DNA from: Alopecurus myosuroides
Lineage: Eukaryota; Streptophyta; Magnoliopsida; Poales; Poaceae
Direction: 5' to 3'
Assembly: GCA_028641055.1 (NCBI GenBank)
Contig: CM054057.1
Location: 405,438,906-405,502,905 of the forward strand
Length of the DNA: 64,000 nucleotides
A program made the translations under genes and the position numbers. Positions 56,301 to 64,000 of the stretch are shown one piece after another (the first letter of the stretch is position 1; each line of letters begins with the position of its first letter). The notes below the pieces were generated by a model. It did not search any database and was not told the origin of the DNA. It worked only from the letters and a program-made list of their open reading frames with translations.

Positions 56301-57835
56301 TTTGGTTCAGATACAGGAGGGTTTCGTTTTCAGACAAAAAGGCCACACACTTGTTCTCTGACGAAACTGACGGAAAACGTTTGCAGTCGACGCAGCGGGC
56401 AGCAATCGATCCCAGCGACCTCGACGGCAACGATCTCGGCGAGCAGAAGGAAGTGGACACGCGAGGGATGTACGTGGGTCTCGGGAAGGTGCCAAGGAAC
56501 AGAGGGGAAGGGCGAGAGACGGGCGCTCACCTGCGGTTGTCTATCGACGAAGACTGCCGACAGGCAGTGGCAGAGGCCGCTCTCCGGCGACGGCGCGGCC
56601 GCCGTGGGCGCTCCCGGCAAACGACGAGTGGACGGTGAGCATCAGGGCAACTCCAAGTTTCCATTCCCGCCACCAACTACTCCTCGAGGTGACCCTGGCT
56701 ACCGGCGACGAGGGAGGAAGGTGGTGGTCTCGGTGGTCTCGGTGCGGTTCAGAATTCAGAGGGGGAGGGTCTAGCAGAGAGGGAAGATGGCATCGCGGCG
56801 CTAGGGTTAGGGAGAGGGGGTAGGCTCTAGGGTTAGCAGGTGGGCAGGTTAGATATAGGGGAGAGGAGGCCTAGTACGGCAGCTCATCCAGGGGGGTTTG
56901 AGGAGATCGTCTGGTTCTCCTGCAGTCGTACAGGGATGACAGTGACATGAGGGAGAAGGACGACAGGGAAGGGGTACTGGGCCAAGGTGAAAGGGTTTGG
57001 GCTGGGCTTGGATAGGTAGGTTAGCTGCCGCCTCCTTTTGCATTTTTATTCTTTTTGTTTCTTTATATTTTTTTTTTGCTGAAACCAAAAGGAAGAAAAA
57101 AGGAGATATTTTAGGTTAGTAAAATTGTAGGAAAAATATGTTAAGCTAATTTGATTAAAAGAAAGCACTGCCAAGTTTTTGTTTTACAGAAGGTTTGAAA
57201 ATAAATTGTTGTTTGGTATTTAGACCAATTTTGAATGAATTTTCATATTAAGTCAACATTATGAAATAAAAGCATTTTGATAGGGTAGCCCCTATGAATT
57301 AAAAGATTAAAATTAGTTGATTGAAGTGATAATGTTTATTAATTGGTTATAGCCCATCTTGTGTGCTGTTTGAAAGAATTTGATTGAAATTGGAATATTT
57401 GGTTAATTAAAATAGAAACCACAATTTAATAGGGTGAACCCTATTATTAGTTGGATTAGAAACATTGGAATGGTTTGTTATTTGATAATTTCCAAATGAG
57501 GTGTTGATGATGATTTTGCTTTGAATTTGAAAACCAATTTGGAATTAATTAATTGAAATAAAAGCACCATTTTATTAGTTGATCAACATGGAATAAAATG
57601 GAACAAATTGGTTGTTTTTATTTGTTATTTTTATTCCAAAAGTTGTAACAGAACAAGTATGAAAACATTATTTGAGTAAGGTTTGAATTTGAGTTGTGAA
57701 AACAGTGGAAAACAAATGCAACAATTTAGAAACAAGAGCAAACAACATGGAAACAATATGATGACATGATGCAATACTTAAGTAACAAGAAATCAAACAT
57801 TCTAAATGGTAGGTTTTCATACTTGGGCTGTTACA
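53347..57835 (-). mobile_element. 4.5 kb solo LTR with GCATT duplication
   Basis: Starts TGTCGCACCCTGATTTC and ends ACTTGGGCTGTTACA on the plus strand, with perfect GCATT copies at 53342-53346 and 57836-57840. 4,489 bp, no gag or pol. Orientation is set to minus because on that strand the GC-rich island (56900-56080) comes first and the hairpin (53930-53913) and a short acidic frame (YVEYDETADE then stop) come near the end, as in the other long LTRs. The middle is extremely AT-rich (55240-56040, 57110-57800) with no coding potential. Confidence 0.85.
56229..56294 (-). other. tRNA-like sequence in the GCATT solo LTR
   Basis: On the minus strand, GCAGTGGTTAGG (56287-56276) resembles a pol III A box and tRNA D-arm, and GGTTCGAGTCC (56248-56238) matches the B box and T-loop consensus exactly. 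Spacing suits a tRNA. The T stem is imperfect and I cannot build a clean acceptor stem, so it is a tRNA-derived relic or a SINE head rather than a working tRNA gene. No anticodon can be named. Confidence 0.45.
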
Positions 57836-59342
57836 GCATTGGATTCCCAGCTTCGACGACTTCATATTCGACTGGCGACGACACGTCAATCCTGGGGTTT
57901 CGATTAGATTTGGATCCCTTGACTTCACCGAGCACTCGCGGGCTTCACCCGGCCTTCGGTGATCTTAGAAAGAGCATCGATCTGACATTTGGCGACCTAA
58001 ACTTCCGTGTGAGCCATGTGGGCGTTCTCTGCCTTCAAGATTTGACTCGTCCCCAAGTGGCGGAGTCGACTCCTCCACCAACCATGATGGCGGCTTTGCA
58101 GCCTAGCGTCAACCCTTCGGTTAGGATGGAGTCGAACTTCTCATTGTCCCTTCTCACCAACTACACCACGCACCACTTCGTGGGCATGATCCATAGCGTC
58201 GATCGCGAAGCTGACGGTTGAGTTGGAAGTGAGAGCTGCAATAGCAGTGGAAGCCCACACCTTCGGAGGCCCCCCACCCAAGTCTTCAAGGCAGGTAAAA
58301 GAGGTGTGATGACACCCAAAGAGGATTTGGAGCAGGACGACAAAAATGAGGAAACCCCACCTACCTACACTGATGATCACGTGGAGAATTGGCACGACAC
58401 ACCCCTGCTGTCGGCCCTAGCACGTCGTCTCCAAGATGGTTCTGGAAAAGGCTCGCAGGCCGTGGAGAGAGGACGCCCCCTCCCTCGGGGCACCAAGTTG
58501 ATATGAACTCACCGCCTATCAATACTTCCTGAGCCAGAGGCATCAAAACGTGATCAAGATGCCAGAGGAACTAGATGCGCGCAATCTGGCAACAATGAGT
58601 TGAGTGCTCAATGGGCAGGAGTCACTGCCCATGGCTCCTCCTCGGTAAGATAACCGGGCCCTACACATCCTCCTCGGTAAGATAACCGGCCCCTACACAT
58701 CCACATTCAAGTCTCGCACGGCAAACATGCCCATAGACATGCAACACAAAACAACGAAGAACCTCCCAACCTCCTTCATGAAGACGACACGTTGGGTAAC
58801 TTGATACACAAAATGCCGCAGGGCACTGCCATCACGGCCATCACATACCTGATGTCCATATAGACGCCAGACAAAGACACACGGGCGGATCTTCATTGGA
58901 AAACCATTTACGAGCTCAACATGGTGGGCGCTGCACCCGATAATCCGCTAGAACTCGCCACCACGGATAAACCCGCGCTGCGAGAAGCAAAAAGGACCAT
59001 GCCACAAGAGACAGACATAAATGCGCCTAGAGAAGCTAACAAAGCCCCAACTCTACACAAACGCTTGCCATGACACGAACCCTCGCCATGGTGGGAGAGG
59101 TCACCATGAGGCAAGCACTCGTCACGACGCGAGCATTCCCAACAATGCAAAAAAAGATCGCAACGCCGCTCACCGCGACCAACTGCCACGACGAGATTCT
59201 TATCCGCGAGACGTTCCAAACAAGATCACACAGATGAAGATCGATCGGAGGCTGCCAAATAAGACGACGCACTGGACAGTACCGCGCATCAACATGTTGA
59301 CAAATCATGCATGGAACAGGCGGCCCAAAATCTTACGACTTC
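57836..59342 (+). pseudogene. gag: Element D gag, N-terminal part (heavily broken)
   Basis: No single frame is long. Scattered pieces such as GVLCLQDLTRPQVAES (about 58017-58065) and NEETPPTYTDDHVENWHDTP (about 58344-58404) look like the disordered N-terminal part of a Tat-type Gag. The sequence is rich in CpG-derived TG and CA changes and stops. A 30-odd bp stretch (TCCTCCTCGGTAAGATAACC) is duplicated at about 58637-58690. Assignment rests mainly on position before the gag core. Confidence 0.4.
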
Positions 59343-59990
59343 GACAAAGACGATGAATTCCGCGGGGTATTGTGCTTCACCTGCAACATCTGTGAGACCG
59401 TGATACCCAAGGGCTTCAAGCTAACTACCGAAACCACCAAGTTTGACGGCCTCGAGGAGCCAAAAACATGGTTGGAGGACTGCCTGACTTTCCAAGGAGG
59501 CACAAGGACCATAGCTATGCAATACATGCAGGTGCAACTCATTGGTTCCATGCGAACCTGGCTCAAACGCCAACCCAAAGAAAATTACGAGTGCTGGGAA
59601 GACTTCACCCACGACTTCGTGCAAAACTTCAAAGGAACATACAAGTGGCTAGCTACAGTCGCATAGTTGCGCCTGTGCAAGAAGGGATCTGCCGAGTCAA
59701 TTCACACCTACGTACAATGCAAAAAGATCCTAAGGAACAACATGGAAGATATCTCCGAGGAAGGATTAGACGGCGCCTTCAAACAATGCCTCCGAAGGAG
59801 AGATATCAAGGAAGAACTGGGCCGCGTGAGGCCAAGAACCGGAATTCACCTGAGGAAAATGACCAACCGCTAGGTGGATGGCGAGAATCTGCTGCGGAAC
59901 GAGAGCACCCGCTCGTTGGAGTACAAAGATATGGACACACAATACTCAACAGAACTGGGGAGACGGAACAGTCGTGACGGCGGTTGTAAG
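59343..59990 (+). pseudogene. gag: Element D gag core domain
   Basis: FTCNICETVIPKGFKLTTET, then KFDGLEEPKTWLEDCLTFQG, then SMRTWLKRQPKENYECWEDF match the Retrotrans_gag core found in Triticeae Tat elements. After an in-frame TAG at 59664-59666 the same frame continues with LRLCKKGSAESIHTYVQ and IKEELGRVRPRT. A second TAG follows at 59871-59873 (MTNR then VDGE, where ANRFADGE is usual). It leads into the LINE insertion at 60007. Confidence 0.75.
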
Positions 59991-60006
59991 AGGAAGTGCA
60001 AGTTTC

Positions 60007-61203
60007 TTTTTTTTATATAAAGGGAGATTTTATTACGTAAAGTAATGTTATACATCAAGCCTCTGCATACAAAGATGCACACAGCCGCAAAAGAAAAAAC
60101 TGACAAAAAGTAGACAAAGTACAACAGCAAGTAACAACGCCTCTCATGCTGGAGGGCCGATCCGCAAATTAGACCATGTCTAACAGGACCCTTAAAATTT
60201 CGCCCCATAAATCGCGTGTAGAGGGCCCTGTACAGGAAATCTAGGAAAATCTTTGCTCAAATTTACAAGTTCGTCTAGCAGACCCCCTATCTCCGCCCCG
60301 TATGTTTGAATTTGAACTTCGCGGGAGAAAAGTTGAACTCGATTTTATTCATCAGATGATCACCATTGCTACGTGAAATCGAGCTCGAGCTCGTCCTAAT
60401 AACCTAATCTAGTCTAGGAAGACGACGGGGCCGGAAGCCTCCATCGCCTTGAACTGCTCGACGTCGGCGACGGCCTTCGCCTCCTCCTCCGCTTCCGCCC
60501 GCGCTGCGGCCTCTGCTTCCTTCTTCGAAAGCTCGACCGCCGCGGCGAAGGCGGCCTCCTCCTCCTCCTCGGTCGCCGGTACCTCCTCCTCCTGCGCTGC
60601 CGCCGCGCCTCCTCCTCCGCTGCCGCTTGCGCCGTCGCCGCCGCGCTTGCACTGCTGGTGCAGCTCCCAATCCGCGCGCCATTTCGCGAATCGGGGGCCG
60701 CTCATCGGCCGCGGCGGCGGGTCGTTGGTGTAGTACCTCCCGCCCGCGGCGTAGTCCGCCAGAGTTGGCGGCATGGCCGCCGGCCACGCCGCGTACTTGT
60801 ATGCTGCCATCCATACTGGGATAAAAAGTCCCTGGCTGTAGTCTCCAGTCTGGTACACACTTCCATAAAAAGGTCCCGGTGCTACACACGCTGTAGCGAT
60901 ACCCAAATACGGAGTATAGCTGTAATCCTGAAGATAATCTGCATAAGAGAACAATTTATACCATTAAAAACCTTGTCATTTCTACATAGCCACATCGACC
61001 AAATCACGGCTAGCGCTGACACCCTAATAAGTCTTTTAAACCTTTTATCCACTCCATTTAGCCAATTACCAAAAATATTGGTAATGCTTGTTGGAGGAAA
61101 TAATGTAGAACCTATCTGAATGATTGACCATATAGAAGAAGCAATATTACAATAAAAAAAACAAATGTTTGATAGTCTCGTCTTTAGGACGGAAGACACA
61201 TAT
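60007..61203 (-). mobile_element. 5'-truncated LINE with a foreign insert
   Basis: On the minus strand it begins inside the zinc-binding end of a LINE reverse transcriptase (RPKDETIKHLFF, then a frameshift, then FGNWLNGVDKRFKRLI and WLCRNDKVFNG) and ends with a TGTGTGCATC...TGTATGCAGAGG 3' tail and an A8 run (60014-60007). It is flanked by 15 bp copies GGAAGTGCAAGTTTC (59992-60006) and GGAAGTGCAGGTTTC (61204-61218), one mismatch. Truncation and a long duplication are typical of target-primed LINE insertion. Between the domain end and the LINE stop (NLRIGPPA, about 60175-60150) sits about 630 bp of unrelated DNA (60171-60800). Confidence 0.82.
60409..60810 (-). CDS. Ala/Glu-rich protein fragment with a UIM-like motif, inside the LINE
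   Basis: From MAAYKYAAWPAAMPPTLADY to GPVVFLD at a TAG, 133 codons; the frame is open upstream to 60954 but that part is LINE sequence. It contains PPPRPMSGPRFAKWRADWEL, an Ala/Gly/Glu low-complexity stretch, and EEEEEAAFAAAVELSKKEAE, which fits the ubiquitin-interacting motif pattern (acidic run, Ala, then Ser and Glu at the right spacing). The true upstream gene start is not visible. GC content is much higher than the surrounding LINE. It is probably a captured gene piece; expression and function are unknown. Confidence 0.45.
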   Translation of the reverse strand: MAAYKYAAWPAAMPPTLADYAAGGRYYTNDPPPRPMSGPRFAKWRADWELHQQCKRGGDGASGSGGGGAAAAQEEEVPATEEEEEAAFAAAVELSKKEAEAAARAEAEEEAKAVADVEQFKAMEASGPVVFLD

Positions 61204-61218
61204 GGAAGTGCAGGTTTC

Positions 61219-61584
61219 TACCCTACGAGGAAGACGACGACGTTGGCATCGTTGCGGCCGTGTTCCCGGATACTCGCACAAACGAGTACCGCAATCAAGG
61301 TCGCGAGGGGCAGCCGTGCAAACTACGACCCAACGGACAACCACCCCAGTCCACCAACTGGTAGCTTGAGGCCCCCTGCTACATGCACGCGTACATGGAC
61401 GAAAACAACATCAAGAGGTTAAGCCACTCGTTAAAGGACTTCTAAAGATTCCAGCAACTAGTAGAGACTGCATGGAGGGCACATCAGCCCGCTACTCAAG
61501 CGGGATTCCAAATTATACCCCGGGAGTGGCAACTAGTGCGCCACCACCACCCACACTACCGGCACCAAGGCCCAACATGGGTGC
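61219..61584 (+). pseudogene. gag: Element D gag, continuation after the LINE
   Basis: YEEDDDVGIVAAVFPDTRTN then, after stops, CYMHAYMDENNIKRLSHSLK DF looks like the region after the gag core, with the His-Ser-Leu-Lys-Asp pattern of the degenerate Tat zinc knuckle (usual form HSLDDC). It ends at the element E LTR (61585). No more of element D is in the window. Confidence 0.5.
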
Positions 61585-62195
61585 TGTCGTGGGGTTTTCA
61601 CGACAAGTGTCCTCATCCGAGAACTAGATTGTGAGGCCATTGCTACTGAGCGAAGTTTTGAAAGGGTTAGGGAGGAAATGAGAGACGCGAGTTTACCCAG
61701 GTTCGGCCCCTCTATTGAGGGTAAAACCTACTCCTACTTTCTTACTATGGGGAAACAAGGTCTCGATTACAAAGGGGGATTCTAGCTCTCTATGTCTCGA
61801 GCTACCTAGCTATTGACTAAGATCTTGTCCCTCTATGCCGCAGGGTCTCCCCTTATATAGTGGGCGAGCCCTCCGGGTTACAAGGTAGTCCGGGTTATGC
61901 CCGACGTAAGAGTCCTAACACAGTCCAGTCTTCATGATGCTTTGTCCGGCTTTTTCCATAAACTGGACGCTCCCGTCCGACCTTGGGCCTCCGCACTTAT
62001 TTCCTGGGCCCTGGGCCGGGTCCGCTTCCGCTTCCGGGTTATGCTTAAGCATAACCCGGGTCTTCGTCTGCTAGCTGGCTACCTGCTAGCCAGCCTCTCT
62101 GTGTATAAACCGGTTTGAGCAGTATGAACCGGTCGGAACATTTTCCGGTTCATGTGCGCGGTAGGTAAGGCTCCCCCTTACCTATTGCCCCAACA
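61585..62195 (-). repeat. Element E 3' LTR
   Basis: On its own strand it starts TGTTGGGGCAATAGG and ends AAAACCCCACGACA, 611 bp. The CACGACA end equals that of the element T LTRs. Minus-strand CTATATAAGGGG near 61860-61849 is the likely TATA box. The left end is set by the shared ACGACA end and the TG rule, and could shift by three bases. Confidence 0.75.
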
Positions 62196-62208
62196 TTAGC
62201 CCCCAGGT
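62196..62208 (-). other. Polypurine tract of element E
   Basis: On the minus strand ACCTGGGGGCTAA lies directly ahead of the LTR start TGTTGGGG. The purine core TGGGGG fits a plus-strand primer. Confidence 0.6.
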
Positions 62209-62585
62209 TAACATGAACACTTAAGTTCAAACTTAAGCTATTCACGTTAACCTTTCTTGGGAAAAAAACTTAGATGCGAATCTCCTAGTTCAAGAAATAA
62301 TCTTCCAGCATATCTGACCCGGATTATTCGGGGTTCATCATTATCTCCAGGATTATATCTTTCTGTTTTTGAACTTGGAAAGATAACCTCACACCTTTAT
62401 CTCCAAGATCTCAGGAACCGAAAATATTTCGGTTTGTCCTGGATTCTTCTCCGCATATTTAATGCATTTTTCTCAAAAAAAATTCTCTTTGAAGATCCAA
62501 TCATCCCGTATTTTTCTCGAAAAAGCCTAATCCGGGGGGATTTTATGCAAAATTGCCGAATAACCCTAGGGTTAGGGCTCCCGCT

Positions 62586-62593
62586 TATAAATA
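62586..62593 (+). promoter_or_regulatory. TATA box of the element E antisense gene
   Basis: TATAAATA in GCTTATAAATAGGCCCC, about 135 bases ahead of ATG 62728. It is the same octamer as in element T at a similar distance from the start codon. Confidence 0.65.
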
Positions 62594-62727
62594 GGCCCCA
62601 GGGGCTCCCCCACAGCCATTCACATCCTGCGCCCCCATCTTTATCTTCTTCCTCCAAAAAAAGCTCGAGAGCTCGATTTTCTTGCTCGCGCCGCCGCGGC
62701 CGGAGCTTCGCCGGCGTTCTTCGCACC

Positions 62728-64000
62728 ATGGTGAAGGAGAAGAGTTTGGCCACCAAGGGCACTAGAACCGGAAATAAGAAGAAAACCGATGGTCCCTCCG
62801 GTTCTGCAGCAGCCAAGTCCAACAGGGGCGTGATGCAAGTCAACTGGTGTAAGTCGGAAATGCCCCAGGGCCGGCTCACCGAGATGGAAGACTCCGATTT
62901 TCTTCCAAAGAACATATCCTGGCGTGCTCCTGGGAAGGAGATCCGGCCAGAACCTGGGCCGGGTGAGGAAATAATCTTTGTGGCCCATATTATTTGTGGG
63001 TTTCGTCCTCCCGGGTCTTGTTTCTTCCGCCGGTTCTTAGCATATTACGGTCTTCACCTTCAAGATCTTCCCCCAAACTCTATCCTTAACGTTAGCAATT
63101 TTGTTGTCCTTTGTAAGGTTTATCTTCAAGTAGAACCCAATATAGACCTTTTCCTTGAGTACTTCTATTGTAACAAACACCCGGAAGTAGCTGGGGGTGA
63201 GCTGATCCACTGCGGTGGCGTTTCATTCCAGAGACGAAAAGATATTACTTATCCGGGTATCCCACTTGCTAGTCATCCAAAACTCTGGAAGAAAACCTCC
63301 TTTTAATGCAAGGATACCTCTCCTTCTGATGAACCAGCTCTGTCGGGTTATCGTCCTGAGCGTCTTGTTTATACAAGCACCATGAACTCCTATGCTAAGT
63401 CAACTCATCGAGTCAAAATCAATCCCCTTCTCAAACGTGTAACCTCCTTAATTGTCCATGGGTTAACCGACTTAGACCTAATCCAGACATCGGTAAACTG
63501 GCGCATCCAGCCTCTTAGCATTAGGGACCGGTTGTTTCATCAATACACCAGTTTATCAGACCCTATGAGATATTCTGACTCCCCAACTTCAAAGTCTGAT
63601 ATGGTGGCTGCACTAAAAGACCTGGTTGGAATAAAGAAAGATAGGTTCTTTGATGTTGGTCTTTCCGCCTTTTCCTCCTCCAACCCGGCTCCTCCTGTAA
63701 GTTCATCTTTTTACAAGTCACTTTCATCCTATGGGGAATTAAAGACTTCGCCGATGCTAACCCTGCTTTTTTCCGGTTTATAGCTTTCAGACGCTTTCTG
63801 GGTTACTACCTAAGAACCTGCTTCTCCTCCTGAAGATGATGAATCGGAAGAGCAAAGTGACGAAGAGGATGAGGTTTCTGAATTTGACTCCCTTCGTCAC
63901 TTGCATAACAAATTTGCTGACGCTAGTTACTCGCAGGATGAACCAGTTGAGCAGGAGGGTGCCGGTTTAGGAAAAGGGGGTGCGACTCAAGAAGCACCGA
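62728..64000 (+). pseudogene. Element E antisense gene, Transposase_28-like, broken and cut by the window edge
   Basis: Starts at ATG 62728 in CGCACCATGGTG (MVKEKSLATKGTRTGNKKKT). The conserved domain is EEIIFVAHIICGFRPPGSCF, then FFRRFLAYYGLHLQDLPPNS and NVSNFVVLCKVYLQVEPNI, aligning with exon 1 of the element T gene. An in-frame TAA at 63304-63306 breaks it, but the same frame stays open to a clean donor at 63697 (CCTCCT|GTAAGT), again phase 0. The acceptor TTTCAG at 63785-63790 matches that of element T exon 2. Beyond it the acidic reading PEDDESEEQSDEEDEVSEFD lies in a shifted frame, so exon 2 is broken too. Confidence 0.72.

Larger units (their letters stand above)
52760..61584 (+). mobile_element. 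Element D: decayed Tat-type Gypsy element, 5' half
   Basis: A 5' LTR, a TTGTGCCGTCAGTGGGA leader resembling Tat primer sites, and a gag remnant interrupted by a solo LTR (53347-57835, TSD GCATT) and a LINE (60007-61203). The gag resumes after each insertion. It is cut at 61584 by the 3' LTR of element E, so the rest lies outside. The LTR carries GAGTAGGGGTTTCACCTCC and CCCTGAACCT, close to AGTAGGGGTTTTACCTCC and CCCTGAACCT of element T, so D and T are distant relatives. Confidence 0.65.
61585..64000 (-). mobile_element. Element E: reverse-oriented Tat-lineage element, 3' end
   Basis: A 3' LTR (61585-62195) in reverse orientation, a purine tract beside it, and on the opposite strand of the element a gene related to the antisense gene of element T. 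This order (antisense gene next to the 3' LTR) is the same as in T. The rest of the element lies right of the window. If the 5' LTR is found, the expected target duplication next to it is GGTGC (61580-61584) on the plus strand. Confidence 0.78.

Noticed and set aside
56252..56774. Overlapping plus-strand frames of 128 and 161 codons
   Set aside because: They fall in the GC-rich island of the GCATT solo LTR, on the strand opposite its likely transcription, with no recognisable domain.
60449..60733. Ala/Ser-rich plus-strand frame
   Set aside because: It is the complement of the Ala/Glu-rich frame in the LINE insert.
1..64000. Ordinary host protein-coding genes
   Set aside because: Every frame with recognisable domains belongs to a retrotransposon or LINE; the only possible host-derived piece is the fragment in the LINE insert.

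Overview
The window looks like intergenic DNA of a large grass genome, most likely Triticeae (wheat, barley, rye or Aegilops). The reasons are stacked nested Ty3/Gypsy LTR retrotransposons, LTRs opening with TGATACGTCTCCAACG, very long solo LTRs, a LINE tail, and no ordinary host gene that I can support. Element names below are lineage calls from visible domains. No database was searched.

Layout from left to right. (1) Positions 1-6473: 3' part of an Athila-lineage element (A) with a broken gag and protease, a long non-coding internal region and its 3' LTR. (2) Positions 6474-7477: unassigned. (3) Positions 7478-27251: a 4.4 kb solo LTR (F) split by a complete 15,383 bp Tat-lineage element (T, 10292-25674) with a perfect AGTAA target duplication and two 930 bp LTRs that I read as identical. 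(4) Positions 27252-30255: 3' end of a second Athila-like element (B). (5) Positions 30545 to about 52393: a decayed chromovirus-like element (C). Its pol is split by a 6.1 kb solo LTR (TSD CTGAC) and by another solo LTR (TSD CTCAT), which itself holds an inverted relative of the first (TSD CTCCC). (6) About 52760-61584: 5' half of a decayed Tat-type element (D), interrupted by a solo LTR (TSD GCATT) and a 5'-truncated LINE (15 bp TSD, one mismatch). (7) Positions 61585-64000: 3' LTR and antisense gene of a reverse-oriented Tat element (E) that runs off the right edge.

The most interesting object is element T. Besides gag-protease and pol in one frame, separated by a single TAG, it carries on the opposite strand a complete eight-exon gene (24061 to 18902). 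All seven introns are GT-AG, every junction keeps frame, and the predicted protein is 1,422 aa. It has its own TATA box and starts with a domain resembling the 'putative gypsy type transposon' family (Transposase_28). Element E has the same TATA-ATG-domain-phase-0-intron layout but is broken. T is also saturated with the heptamer TACTCGG/CCGAGTA, and holds a 21 bp tandem array whose core equals the sequence just upstream of its 3' LTR.

Insertion order follows from the nesting: F before T; C before its two solo LTRs, and the CTCAT one before its guest; D before the GCATT solo LTR, the LINE and E. T appears to be the youngest, since its LTRs are identical by eye.
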